Shown one piece after another: positions 25,317-34,349 of a stretch of 64,000 bases of DNA. Position numbers and translations under genes: made by a program. Position 1 is the stretch's first letter, and each line of letters starts with the position of its first letter. The stretch comes from Candidatus Poribacteria bacterium (GTDB taxonomy: Bacteria > Poribacteria > WGA-4E > WGA-3G), in assembly GCA_022823085.1 (NCBI GenBank), contig JAJDXV010000033.1:17333-81332 (forward strand), read 5' to 3'. Below the pieces are notes generated by a model. It had not been told where the DNA came from, searched no databases, and saw nothing but the letters and a program-made list of their open reading frames with translations.

Positions 25317-27874
25317 TGCAATTGAAAGAATATCAACGCAACACCCTTGATGCCTTTAGTCGTTGGCTTGAGACACTAAAAAAAGAAAGAGATAAGTCCA
25401 ATAAAGGGATTGAGGCATTGGAACAAGCTGGGATCGATATACCGGATGATTTGCGTAATTATCCGAAAAAGGCATGGGATCAATTGAAAGAGAATAGTGG
25501 TGTTGCGCCAAGTGCTGGCGATTATGTCTCACGCACAGACGAGGTAGACCGCCCTATCCCACATATCTGTTTCAAAGTGCCGACAGGTGGTGGTAAAACA
25601 TTGCTTGCTACTGCAGCTTTGGAGCGTCTGAATCGGCAGCGCGGATTGACTTTGTGGATTGTGCCGACCAAAGCGATTTACGCTCAAACAAAAGCTGCTT
25701 TGTGGGATAGACAACACCCGTATCGTTTAATGTTGGAACGCGCCAGTGCTGGGAAAGTCAAGGTGCTTGAAAAGGAAACTCCGTTTAACAGGGATGATAT
25801 TGCCAATTACCTGTGCGTGATGCTACTGATGTTACCCGCCGCAAATCGGAGAACTGCGGAAAGCAGGGAGTTCCTCCGGATGTTTAAAGATTCGGGACGT
25901 TATCCGAGTTTTTTTCCTGATAGCGACGACATTCTTGGCAATGCGCGTATGCAAGAAGAATATCCTGATCTGGAATGTAAAACAGGAGGCGGATTTGTCA
26001 AACAGAGCCTGTTTAACGTATTCAAAAAGCTGCGTCCTGTTGTCGTACTTGACGAGGCACATAAAGCCTATGGCGCGAGCAACCGCGAAGCAAACGAAGA
26101 ATTCGCTAAATCTATCAACCGACTTAATCCGCAAATGGTGATTGAACTCTCTGCCACCCCAAACCGCGGAATTAGTAATCTACTGGTTGACGTGAGCGGA
26201 ACTGACCTGAAAAAAGAAGAGATGATTAAATTGCCTATACAGGTAAAAGCTTTCAAAGGTGTCCAGTGGCAATACACCTTAGCACAGTCAGTTGATGAAC
26301 TCAATCGACTCGCGACTGCGGCACAAGCACTTGAAAGCGGGACAGAACGATATATCCGCCCGATTGCTGTTGTCAGAGTCGAACGTACAGGGAAGGATAA
26401 ACGGGATGGCGAGCGAATTCATGCGGAAGATGTCCGCGAGCATCTTGAGCGATTAAATGTGCCTCGGGAGACAATCCGCGTTAAATCCTCTGATAATGAC
26501 GAACTGGGCGGAGAAGACTTACTCTCCAAAGAATCGCAAGTCCGTTGGATCATCACGAAATCCGCCCTCATGGAAGGTTGGGACTGTCCGTTCGCCTATC
26601 TGTTAGTGATGCTTGACAATACACAAGCACAAAAGGCGATAACGCAACTCGTGGGACGTGTTATGCGGCAACCGCATGCACAACGCACAAAACAAGAACT
26701 CTTAGATCAGTGCTATGTTTATTGTAATAATACGGATGTCGGGGCTGCAGTTGAAAAAGTCAAGATCGGATTAGAAAAGGAAGGACTCACCGGATTAGGG
26801 GATGAGGTCATAAGCACAGTAGATACACAAACTAATTTGCGTACAATAGTCGTTCAACGACGCGAACGTTTCCGAGGGAAGACAATCCATCTGCCAACAG
26901 TGCTACATCAGAATGGAGATGAATATGTTCAACTCAATTATCAAGAACATATTCTACCGCATATAGACTGGGCATCAATCCAACCGCCCGACCCAAATGC
27001 ATCTGCACCTGACAGTGCAATAGGGCAAACTGCAACGGTGGATGTAGAGGAAACACTTCCTGTTTACCATGAGAAGCAAAAACTGGACATCGACAAAACG
27101 GTGAACGTCTCCGATTTTGCGCGTCGTCTCTCAGATATCCTACCGAATCCGTGGCACGCCGCTCGCATTGCAGCACAGATGCACGAGAACCTAAAACAAA
27201 ACGGTGAAACCGAAGAAGATATTTATGACAGACGTTCTTACCTTGTGCATATCCTGCGGGAACACATAAAGCAGGACGTGGAGAAACGAGCAGAGAAGGT
27301 TTTTCAGAGAAAATTGGAGGCAGGCATCATCCGATTTGATTTGGAAACAGGAGAACCTAATTACAAAATCCGAGACACGTATGAAATCACGGTTCCTCAA
27401 AATGCGACACCACTTGCACAGTATGGTAATGCTGTCCAACTCACGTTGTTTGAAAAAGTATTTGAGCAACAATTTGATAACGACTTTGAAAAGAAATTCG
27501 CATTTTACCTTGATGAGCAACAAGCCCTCCAATGGTGGCATCGGATCGCTGCGCGGCAAAGTGGAGAGTATTATGTACAGGGGTGGAAGCAAGAACGGAT
27601 TTACCCAGATTTCGTTGCAATGGCTAACGAAATCAGTGGTGTAACACGCGTATTACTCTTTGATACAAAGGGCGAACATCTGGAAGGCAACCTTGATACA
27701 AAATACAAGCGAAAGGTGTTGAAAACCCTTGAAGGGTCCTTTAATGCCGCCGGTACTATGGTGGTGCACGACGGCACGCAACGGAAGGGCATATTTCGAT
27801 TGGTTTTCAACGAACAAGAGTTTCAAGAAATATCTGCACAGTTGAATGACGGCGGATATTCTACGGAAAGTTAG
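25313..27874 (+). CDS. res: Type III restriction enzyme Res subunit (SF2 helicase-endonuclease)
   Basis: An SF2 translocase with Walker A CFKVPTGGGKTLLA, DEAH box VVLDEAHKAYG, motif III ELSATPNRG, and motif VI QLVGRVMRQPHAQRT. The C-terminal endonuclease is a PD-(D/E)XK site: IYPDFVAMANE followed about 20 residues later by LLFDTKGEHLEG. It hydrolyses ATP to move or signal along DNA and cuts when two unmodified sites are met, together with Mod. Length 853 is somewhat short for type III Res (often 950-1000), but all motifs are intact. The start (MMQLKEY) overlaps hicB. The gene ends about 100 bases before an AAA ATPase with its own promoter. Confidence 0.9.
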   Translation: MMQLKEYQRNTLDAFSRWLETLKKERDKSNKGIEALEQAGIDIPDDLRNYPKKAWDQLKENSGVAPSAGDYVSRTDEVDRPIPHICFKVPTGGGKTLLATAALERLNRQRGLTLWIVPTKAIYAQTKAALWDRQHPYRLMLERASAGKVKVLEKETPFNRDDIANYLCVMLLMLPAANRRTAESREFLRMFKDSGRYPSFFPDSDDILGNARMQEEYPDLECKTGGGFVKQSLFNVFKKLRPVVVLDEAHKAYGASNREANEEFAKSINRLNPQMVIELSATPNRGISNLLVDVSGTDLKKEEMIKLPIQVKAFKGVQWQYTLAQSVDELNRLATAAQALESGTERYIRPIAVVRVERTGKDKRDGERIHAEDVREHLERLNVPRETIRVKSSDNDELGGEDLLSKESQVRWIITKSALMEGWDCPFAYLLVMLDNTQAQKAITQLVGRVMRQPHAQRTKQELLDQCYVYCNNTDVGAAVEKVKIGLEKEGLTGLGDEVISTVDTQTNLRTIVVQRRERFRGKTIHLPTVLHQNGDEYVQLNYQEHILPHIDWASIQPPDPNASAPDSAIGQTATVDVEETLPVYHEKQKLDIDKTVNVSDFARRLSDILPNPWHAARIAAQMHENLKQNGETEEDIYDRRSYLVHILREHIKQDVEKRAEKVFQRKLEAGIIRFDLETGEPNYKIRDTYEITVPQNATPLAQYGNAVQLTLFEKVFEQQFDNDFEKKFAFYLDEQQALQWWHRIAARQSGEYYVQGWKQERIYPDFVAMANEISGVTRVLLFDTKGEHLEGNLDTKYKRKVLKTLEGSFNAAGTMVVHDGTQRKGIFRLVFNEQEFQEISAQLNDGGYSTES

Positions 27875-27900
27875 TAGAGCAATAGTCCGTTATTTAATTT

Positions 27901-27929
27901 TTGCCTTTTCCTACCAAATATGCTACTAT
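27901..27929 (+). promoter_or_regulatory. Sigma-70-type promoter for the AAA ATPase gene
   Basis: TTGCCT, 17-base spacer, TACTAT with TGC in front. It lies just behind the Res stop and 48 bases ahead of the ATPase ATG, giving the ATPase gene its own transcript. Confidence 0.55.
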
Positions 27930-27976
27930 TTTAACAATCAACATGGGGAGCATAGATTTTAAGTGGGAGTCGAGTC

Positions 27977-29275
27977 ATGAATAGTTACTACATCGAATCC
28001 TTCAAAATAGAAAAACTGTGGAGCTATCGAGACATTGATCTAACTTTTAACGACGATGTAAATATACTGATAGGTCCGAACGGTTCTGGCAAAACCACTA
28101 TTTTGCACCTTCTTCATGCTATCTTATCAGGTGATCTACGAAGTGTCGTAAACTTTAATTTTCAACAAGCAAAAATCGGATTGAAAAGTTTCAAAAGTAA
28201 TTCTGTCCGCACTATTAAGGTTAATATTGGAGACGAATCCTTGAAACTCAAGGTAGGACAGAGAGAATATAGTGCCCCTATAGATATTTTTTCCGACCGA
28301 AGACCGATCCGATTCCCTCTCCGCTATCTTTATGAAAGAGATAACGTTATCAGGAACATGCTATCAGAGGAAATTGATGGCGAATCAACTCCAATAGTTC
28401 CTCTGGTTTGGCTCCCTGTAAGTCGTTGTTTACCTGTAACAGAAGATGAGGAAGAAAGGTATAAGAGAAAAAAGCCTTTAGAATCAGTAGACTTACGCCT
28501 TGAGGATTTATTAGAAGGTCTTTCTCGCTATCATTCCACCTTAAACGCCCAACTTTCTGAGCGTTTTAGGGAATTTGAGCGTCAGGTTCTATCAGTAATT
28601 CTTTTTAGTAAAAAACACGACCAACTTAAGTCAATACGTAACTCAGTGTTTCACTCGCCGCCAACAGAAGCAGAGAAGGATCAATTATTAAATGCTTTTG
28701 AAGCTGCCGGGTTCTTAGACGAATCGATGCAAAGCAGAATTGACGATCATTTCGCTGCATTCGATGCTGCAAAAAAGGTGTTTCCCCTGATTTATGCAGG
28801 AAAAGACATTCCCTTGGAATTTGAAGATACCTTCGTAATTCCACTTATAGGTCGAACAAAAGCTATGGTTAAATATGCAGGAGAACTTGAAGAGGATAAA
28901 GAACGAATTTTTGCCTCTTTACAACTTTACGAAAAAACAGTTAATTCATTTTTCTATGACAAGTCCATTAAAGTTGATAGGAACGGTATTTTAAACATTA
29001 AGTCGTCCTCGCCATCAGAATTAAACTGGCGCCTCCTCTCTTCCGGAGAAAAACAGGTTTTGATTTTGCTTACGCAAGCCCTCCTTAAATTTGATGAACC
29101 AGTCGTTTATATTGCGGATGAACCAGAATTGTCATTGCATGTCACTTGGCAGGAAAAACTTTTGGAATTTTTAGTAACACTTGGCGCACAGAAACAGATA
29201 ATCGTTGCAACGCACTCTCCTGATATTGTTGGAGAATTCCATGATAAAGTGATAGATTTGCGGAGGGAAACTTGA
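27977..29275 (+). CDS. AAA/ABC-type ATPase, PARIS AriA- or OLD-like
   Basis: A 432-residue ATPase with an ABC-style head: Walker A NILIGPNGSGKTTIL near residue 35, signature LLSSGEKQVLILLTQALL and Walker B VVYIADEPELSLHVTWQ near the end, then IVATHSPDIVG. The middle is helical and probably forms the coiled-coil and dimer region. This layout is that of AAA_15/AAA_21 ATPases used in PARIS, Gabija and OLD-type phage defence, where the partner is a TOPRIM or DUF4435 nuclease. Such a partner begins in the last four bases of this gene but is broken. The ATPase itself looks complete. Confidence 0.8.
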   Translation: MNSYYIESFKIEKLWSYRDIDLTFNDDVNILIGPNGSGKTTILHLLHAILSGDLRSVVNFNFQQAKIGLKSFKSNSVRTIKVNIGDESLKLKVGQREYSAPIDIFSDRRPIRFPLRYLYERDNVIRNMLSEEIDGESTPIVPLVWLPVSRCLPVTEDEEERYKRKKPLESVDLRLEDLLEGLSRYHSTLNAQLSERFREFERQVLSVILFSKKHDQLKSIRNSVFHSPPTEAEKDQLLNAFEAAGFLDESMQSRIDDHFAAFDAAKKVFPLIYAGKDIPLEFEDTFVIPLIGRTKAMVKYAGELEEDKERIFASLQLYEKTVNSFFYDKSIKVDRNGILNIKSSSPSELNWRLLSSGEKQVLILLTQALLKFDEPVVYIADEPELSLHVTWQEKLLEFLVTLGAQKQIIVATHSPDIVGEFHDKVIDLRRET

Positions 29276-29481
29276 TTTTGTTTTCTCGAACCCACTCGGG
29301 GGATGCAGCAAAATATCTTTTTTATTCAGAAATTCTCGTTTATGTTGAAGGTTATACTGACATCCCTTTCTATAATGAAGTTCTCCAAGGTTATAATTGT
29401 CGGATAATATCAAAAAAAGGAAAACCAGAGCGAGAACCTTTCAACAGAAGTATGGCATTCAGTGAAAACCCGCGACCATAA
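29272..29481 (+). pseudogene. Truncated DUF4435/TOPRIM-like partner of the AAA ATPase
   Basis: A TTG start overlaps the ATPase stop (TTGA). The residues SEILVYVEGYTDIPFYNEVL match the opening glutamate motif of DUF4435/TOPRIM-type nucleases (V-E-G-x-x-D-x-x-F), which in PARIS is AriB. After about 55 residues the frame runs out (SMAFSENPRP), far short of the 200-300 residues expected. In another frame a short open tail (HNSLKRRLHKAVREAEK, ending near 29560) could be the remains of a different gene fused by deletion. The effector has probably been lost, leaving the sensor ATPase. Confidence 0.6.
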
Positions 29482-29888
29482 CAGTCTGAAAAGACGATTG
29501 CATAAAGCAGTCCGAGAAGCAGAAAAAATTCGTCAAGCACAATCAAGCACCAGTTCGTAGTCGTGCTATTCTGCGGCGTACTCGCTCAAATGCGAAGTGC
29601 ATTATCGCACGTCAAGACAATCACTTGTAATTCCATAAACCTATTACTTCTATCAACACAGCGCAAGCCTCAAATATAAATTTGCCTTTACAAATTATAT
29701 ATGTTATTATATATAATGTATACTGAAATTAATAAAAACCACCCTATAATCATGATAATCTCGTAAACCCCGATTCAAAGAATAAAATGTTACACTTTTC
29801 GCCTTTTTTTTCAAATACGAACCCATAACACAATCGCCTCTGAACCCTTACAATGACTAAGTTTATCGCAATAACCTATCCATACCCA

Positions 29889-29908
29889 ATGTTACACTGG
29901 TGTAACAT
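29889..29908. promoter_or_regulatory. Perfect operator-like palindrome ATGTTACAC-TG-GTGTAACAT
   Basis: Nine-base arms with a two-base centre. Half sites ATGTTACAC (29787-29795) and ATGTTAC (30233-30239) occur at the ends of the two flanking direct repeats. The spacing suits a dimeric regulator; the next gene codes for a Crp/Fnr-type protein, but the sequence is neither the Crp nor the Fnr consensus. Confidence 0.55.
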
Positions 29909-30348
29909 TTTAAGGACAGACGCAGTGCCGGAAATTAAAGTCCCTGATAAGCGGACACCTGCGATCGCAACCCGAACCGGAACCGCCCGAACCTGAATCG
30001 ATAGTCCCGAACCCGTCGCAGAAAAAGTATGACGCAGATTTTTGCGCACAAAAAGAAATTTTGCGTACAAAAAAAATTAAAGTGCCTCTATGACAAAAAT
30101 CACAACAGCAGTTTTTGCGTACAAAAAAAATTAAAGTGCCTTGAAGATACAAAATGTATACTAAAATTAATAAAAATCACCCTATAATCGTGGTAATCCG
30201 ATAACCTCGTAAATCCCGATTCAGAAAAAAAAATGTTACCACTTTCCATGATAATATTTTTTTTGTAGCAGAAATCGCACAAAAAACACCAGAAAACCCA
30301 TACTATGACTGGGTTTCCAACCATAAAGAAAAAGATACCAAAAAACCA

Positions 30349-30374
30349 AAAAAGATACCATTTGGTATCTTTTT
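30349..30374. terminator. Bidirectional terminator-like hairpin
   Basis: AAAAAGATACCA and TGGTATCTTTTT pair over 12 bases around a two-base centre, giving an A run before and a T run after the stem on both strands. The stem is AT-rich, so strength is uncertain. A further AAAGATACCA lies at 30331-30340. Confidence 0.5.
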
Positions 30375-30458
30375 GAGACGAAAACACAATCGAACCTCAC
30401 ACAGAAACCGCTTTACATCGCGTGAACCGACAATTAAAAACGAATTCCGCTATTTTCC

Positions 30459-30487
30459 TTGATTTATCAGCAATATACTGCTATAAT
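30459..30487 (+). promoter_or_regulatory. Strong sigma-70-type promoter upstream of the Crp/Fnr gene
   Basis: TTGATT, 17-base spacer and a perfect TATAAT preceded by TGC (extended -10). The regulator ATG lies 85 bases downstream. Confidence 0.7.
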
Positions 30488-30572
30488 TAAGGGCAGAGCA
30501 GACCGAAATATTTGCAGCCGACACTCATAACAAACACACGGTCAACCAGAAAACCGACGGGATCATCACGCC

Positions 30573-31541
30573 ATGGCGACACAACGGAAAATTCCAGAAA
30601 GATTCTGGTGCGTGAAACAGATACATATCTTCCGAGACCTCTCCGAGGACGACGCAGACGCACTCAAACAGATAACGACCTTCAAAACACTGAAGCACGG
30701 AGACCCCGTTTCCGACGAAGGCGTTTATCTGCTGAAGGAAGGACGTATCAAAATCTACGAAACGCCAACTGAAGGTGAACCCGTTACTTTAGAGGTTATG
30801 GAACCCGGCGAAATCTTTGGCGCGATTGCGTGGGACGACAACGAAACAGACCGGAACATCACCGCTGACACACTTACAGAAGCCGTTATCGGTATTGTCA
30901 GCGCAAAAAATTTCCAATACTTTCTGAAGCGGAAAATCCATTTAGCGATGCCGTTCAAACGACCGCTACACGAGCGGGTACTGTCCGCTATAGATGCCTT
31001 AATCCGTCGGTTAGACAGCACATCCAAATGGACACCCATTGAGACATCAGGCACTCTGCTCGCGACGCAGCTGCACCGTCTCCGAAATGTGTTGTTCAAA
31101 TGGATAACCGGACGGCGAAAACAGCAAGGCAAAACGACGAACCCATTTACAAACGTTGCGTTTCGGAGTCCCGAATCGCGGCTCGCGCTCCTATTACGGA
31201 ACTATGCCGACGCGCCGAGCCTAAACCGCACGCTGACCGAGCGCGGTTCGCAGTGCACACTACACAAACTCTCAGCGAAAAAATTAGCACGCTTAACCGG
31301 CTGCTCCATCGAGAAAACGGAAACACTCCTAAACCAGTTCAAACAACACGGAATCCTTGAAAAACGGTACCGACGCATCCAGATATTAGACCCTTGGCAC
31401 CTAAAAAAGACTGCCAACGCAAGAATGGCATCGCTACCCCCAAAAATTACTAACATAGAAACCGATAAAAACGAAGAGAACAGCGAAAATTATGAGCAAA
31501 ACGAACCCTTACTTGCAGTTCGACCAACAGATGGTCGGTGA
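30573..31541 (+). CDS. Crp/Fnr-family transcriptional regulator, enlarged
   Basis: Residues 15-115 form a cyclic-nucleotide-binding-type barrel (FRDLSEDDADALKQI, VYLLKEGRIKIYE, VMEPGEIFGAIAW). The conserved arginine and serine of cAMP binders are not evident, so it may sense something else. A basic linker (residues 130-195, KWITGRRKQQGK) is an addition to the family plan. Residues 230-275 hold a Crp-type winged helix (LHKLSAKKLARLTGCSIEKTETLLNQF). An acidic tail of 40 residues overlaps the next gene by 50 bases. At 322 residues it is about 90 longer than normal. It could control its own operator-rich upstream region. Confidence 0.8.
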   Translation: MATQRKIPERFWCVKQIHIFRDLSEDDADALKQITTFKTLKHGDPVSDEGVYLLKEGRIKIYETPTEGEPVTLEVMEPGEIFGAIAWDDNETDRNITADTLTEAVIGIVSAKNFQYFLKRKIHLAMPFKRPLHERVLSAIDALIRRLDSTSKWTPIETSGTLLATQLHRLRNVLFKWITGRRKQQGKTTNPFTNVAFRSPESRLALLLRNYADAPSLNRTLTERGSQCTLHKLSAKKLARLTGCSIEKTETLLNQFKQHGILEKRYRRIQILDPWHLKKTANARMASLPPKITNIETDKNEENSENYEQNEPLLAVRPTDGR

Positions 31542-32871
31542 TATCTATACTTCACAAGAGGTGATGGACAATCTGACTGTCTTATGCGATGAATACGGCG
31601 CACGATTCGCCGGAACACCAGAGGAATACGCAGCCGCAAACTTTATCGCAGACTGCTTCAAACGATACGGACTCCAGAACGTCAGACTCGAAGACTACCC
31701 CTATGCAGGGTGGACGCGCGGCACGGCGACGCTTGAGGTACTCGAACCCATCCGCCGAAAACTGCACTGCATCTCGCTCCCGTACTGTCCCGCTGACGAC
31801 ATCACAACCGAACTGGTCTCTGCTGGACACGGAAGCCCCGCGGAATATGAGGCACTCGGCGACACCGCCATCGCGAGGCTGGTTATGGCACAGAGTACCT
31901 CACCACCAGACCTCGGCAGATGGGTCCATCGCAAGGAGAAATTTGAACGCGCGGTACTCGCTGGCGCATGCGGATTTATCTTCGTTAGCGAACACCCAGG
32001 GGTCGGCCCCGAAACAGGGAGCCTCCAAAACAATCAAGAAGCACCCATCCCAGGGATATCCGTCTGCAAAGAAGACGGCGAATTCCTAAAACGACTCCTC
32101 GCGCGGGACGCTGGAACAGTCACATTGAAACTCAAAACGACCGACATCAACGAACCGCGCACGTCATGGAACGTCGTCGCAGACCTACCCGGTCATGAAA
32201 ACGGTGCGGAGATGGTCATTGTCGGCTGCCACTACGACGGACACGATATCTCGCAAGGCGCGCACGATCCGGCATCAGGTATGGTCTCCGTGATAGAAGC
32301 CGCACGCGTCCTGTCCGCTTACGCAGGGAACTCGCTCAAACGTACCGTCCGGTTCATCGCCTTCGGAACAGAGGAAATCGGACTCACAGGCGCGTTCCGA
32401 TATGTTGACGCGCACGATTCCGAATTGGATAATGTCCGGTTCATGCTCAATATGGACGCAGCAGGCGGCGCAAGTCGTAAAGGCATTGTCCTACACCAAT
32501 GGGACGCATTAGGACCGTTCTTTAACACTGCACGCGAACAGATGAACGCCGAAATGCCGGTCGGACAGAAAGTACATTCTTACTCCGACCATTTTCCGTT
32601 TTTCTTAAAGGGTGTCCCGTCAAGCCATATCGGCGACCCGGAGGCACTGCCTTCCGGTAGAGGTTTCGGGCATACAGCTTATGACACACTCGAAAAAGTA
32701 AAATTAGAGAATTTACGTGCCGCCAGCGCAGTCGGTGCAAGGATAGCACTCCGATGCGCCAATGCCGACGACTTCCCCGCCAAACGGCGATCCCTGGAAG
32801 CTGTCCAAGAAATCGTTGATACCGATCCAGGGTTAGAAGGCTATCGTATCTCGCTAAAGTTAACAGGCTAA
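31492..32871 (+). CDS. M28-family metallopeptidase (aminopeptidase Y/S type)
   Basis: A zinc peptidase with the M28 ligand set: VGCHYDGHDIS (His), GAHDPASGMVSVIEAARVL (bridging Asp), FGTEEIGLTGA (catalytic Glu pair), LNMDAAG (Asp) and HSYSDHFPF (His). Residues 100-210 look like a PA-type insert. No signal peptide is evident, so it may be cytoplasmic. It frees N-terminal residues from peptides. The ATG at 31492 overlaps the Crp/Fnr gene by 50 bases; this start keeps the conserved N-terminal helix (YTSQEVMDNLTVLCDEYG), so overlap is likely real and the two genes are probably co-transcribed. Confidence 0.88.
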   Translation: MSKTNPYLQFDQQMVGDIYTSQEVMDNLTVLCDEYGARFAGTPEEYAAANFIADCFKRYGLQNVRLEDYPYAGWTRGTATLEVLEPIRRKLHCISLPYCPADDITTELVSAGHGSPAEYEALGDTAIARLVMAQSTSPPDLGRWVHRKEKFERAVLAGACGFIFVSEHPGVGPETGSLQNNQEAPIPGISVCKEDGEFLKRLLARDAGTVTLKLKTTDINEPRTSWNVVADLPGHENGAEMVIVGCHYDGHDISQGAHDPASGMVSVIEAARVLSAYAGNSLKRTVRFIAFGTEEIGLTGAFRYVDAHDSELDNVRFMLNMDAAGGASRKGIVLHQWDALGPFFNTAREQMNAEMPVGQKVHSYSDHFPFFLKGVPSSHIGDPEALPSGRGFGHTAYDTLEKVKLENLRAASAVGARIALRCANADDFPAKRRSLEAVQEIVDTDPGLEGYRISLKLTG

Positions 32872-32907
32872 GTTTCGGAAAGAAAAAGTTTTGGTCAAAA
32901 GTAGATT

Positions 32908-34338
32908 ATGATACGCTTAGGTCGCAATTATAACAGTCCAACCTCGCTGCGACTGTGGCTGCTCTTTATATTCGTGGGCACGTTCTGCAACACCGCGTAC
33001 ACAGCAGAACCCAGTCATGCAGCGACACAAGAGACCGTAACCGCATCGCGGCGCACCGCCATCGTTACAGCCGTCGCGAAAGCGAGTCCCGCGGTCGTTA
33101 ACATCAGTGCTGTCCGCACCGTTGAACAGCTAACGCTCTCTGACGAATGGTTCCGGCGGTACTGGGGCGAAATCCCCTACCCGCGAAGGCGTTCGCTGCG
33201 TGAAGTCGGTTCCGGGGTCATCTTTGATAAAAAAGGATATATCCTAACGAACCAGCACGTCATCGAAAACGCAGATAGCATCACCGTTACGGCACCCGAT
33301 GGACAGAAGTTTACAGCACAGGTCGCAGGATACGATTATCTCTCAGACCTCGCCGTTTTAAAGGTAGACACAGACACAACACTACCGGAGATTCAGTGGG
33401 GCGACTCTGAATCTCTCTTAATAGGGGAGTGGGTGGTCGCCATCGGCAACCCATTCGGTTTATCGATAGGCGACGCGCAACCTTCCGTAACAATCGGCAT
33501 CGTCAGCGCAACACAACGCTCGCGAACCGTTGAAAATTTTCACCACGAAAATCTGATTCAGACAGATGCCTCCATTAATCCAGGGAACAGCGGCGGCGCG
33601 TTGGTCAACATCCATGGTGAACTCATCGGTATAAACACCAGCATCCATTCAACCAGCGGCGGTTCACAAGGTGTCGGCTTCGCTATTCCCGCGAATAAGG
33701 CGAAGAAAGTCGTCGAACAAATCATCGAATACGGCAGCGTCGTCCCGCCGGACCTCACACTCGAAGTCCAAAACATAACCGAAGAATTGGCAGAAAAACT
33801 GTCAACACCGATGAATACTGGGGTCTTGGTATCAGAAATAGAGAAACGGAGTCCGCTTAGCAATGCCGGCATCCGACGCGGCGATGTCATTAGCAGCATT
33901 TCAGGGCATCGCATAAGGCGTAAAGAAGATTTTTACGCACTCACACGTCTGCTACCGATCAATCAATCCATAAAATGTGAATTCAGTCGTCGCGGTAAAG
34001 ATAAACAAACCGAATTCAAAATAAAAACTCGGCAATGGCGTTATACACCCCAGGGATGGGGTATCACATTGGCACAACTCGACAAGGATATGGCACGTAA
34101 ATACCAGATACCCGGTGTCATCATCACACACGTCGATAGAAACAGCAGATTGAAGGACAGGCTTAAACGCGGAGACCTCATCTATCGAATAAACGATACC
34201 GGTATCTATTCACTCGAAATTTTTAAACTCGTTGATGAAAACATCCGTTCTCAATACAGGGCACGCCTCCATTTTGAACGAGACGGTGTCCGTGATACCA
34301 TTGAGCTCTTTTTTAATAGAAACAATCGCCGGAGATAA
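32908..34338 (+). CDS. HtrA/DegP-type S1C serine protease with PDZ domains
   Basis: A signal peptide or anchor (LRLWLLFIFVGTFCNTAYTA) precedes a trypsin-like domain. The catalytic triad is intact: His117 in LTNQHVIE, Asp147 in SDLAVLKVD, Ser228 in NPGNSGGALV. One PDZ domain (residues 275-370, NTGVLVSEIEKRSPLSNAGI and RRGDVISSI) is clear, and a second, more divergent one (GVIITHVDRNSRLKDRLKRGDLI) ends the protein. It is a periplasmic quality-control protease or chaperone that handles misfolded envelope proteins. It follows the peptidase gene after 36 bases, so the two may share a transcript. Confidence 0.93.
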   Translation: MIRLGRNYNSPTSLRLWLLFIFVGTFCNTAYTAEPSHAATQETVTASRRTAIVTAVAKASPAVVNISAVRTVEQLTLSDEWFRRYWGEIPYPRRRSLREVGSGVIFDKKGYILTNQHVIENADSITVTAPDGQKFTAQVAGYDYLSDLAVLKVDTDTTLPEIQWGDSESLLIGEWVVAIGNPFGLSIGDAQPSVTIGIVSATQRSRTVENFHHENLIQTDASINPGNSGGALVNIHGELIGINTSIHSTSGGSQGVGFAIPANKAKKVVEQIIEYGSVVPPDLTLEVQNITEELAEKLSTPMNTGVLVSEIEKRSPLSNAGIRRGDVISSISGHRIRRKEDFYALTRLLPINQSIKCEFSRRGKDKQTEFKIKTRQWRYTPQGWGITLAQLDKDMARKYQIPGVIITHVDRNSRLKDRLKRGDLIYRINDTGIYSLEIFKLVDENIRSQYRARLHFERDGVRDTIELFFNRNNRRR

Positions 34339-34349
34339 GTGTTCTTATA

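Larger units (their letters stand above)
29482..30572 (+). other. 1.1-kb AT-rich non-coding region with repeats, a palindrome and a hairpin
   Basis: No gene of credible quality is seen on either strand. It holds a direct repeat of about 80-88 bases (29716-29795 and 30154-30241; both run from ATGTATACT through ATTAATAAAAA to ATGTTAC), three copies of GCGYACAAAAA between 30038 and 30125, a perfect palindrome at 29889-29908, a long hairpin at 30349-30374 and a strong promoter at 30459-30487. It marks the right edge of the defence island. Confidence 0.75.

Noticed and set aside
29910-30387. Overlapping cysteine/phenylalanine-rich minus-strand ORFs (80-95 residues)
   Set aside because: Composition is that of translated A/T-rich repeats; no ribosome site or homology signs.
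29482-30572. Replication origin
   Set aside because: AT-rich with repeats, but no DnaA-box cluster (TTATNCACA) and no dnaA, dnaN, gidA or rep gene nearby.
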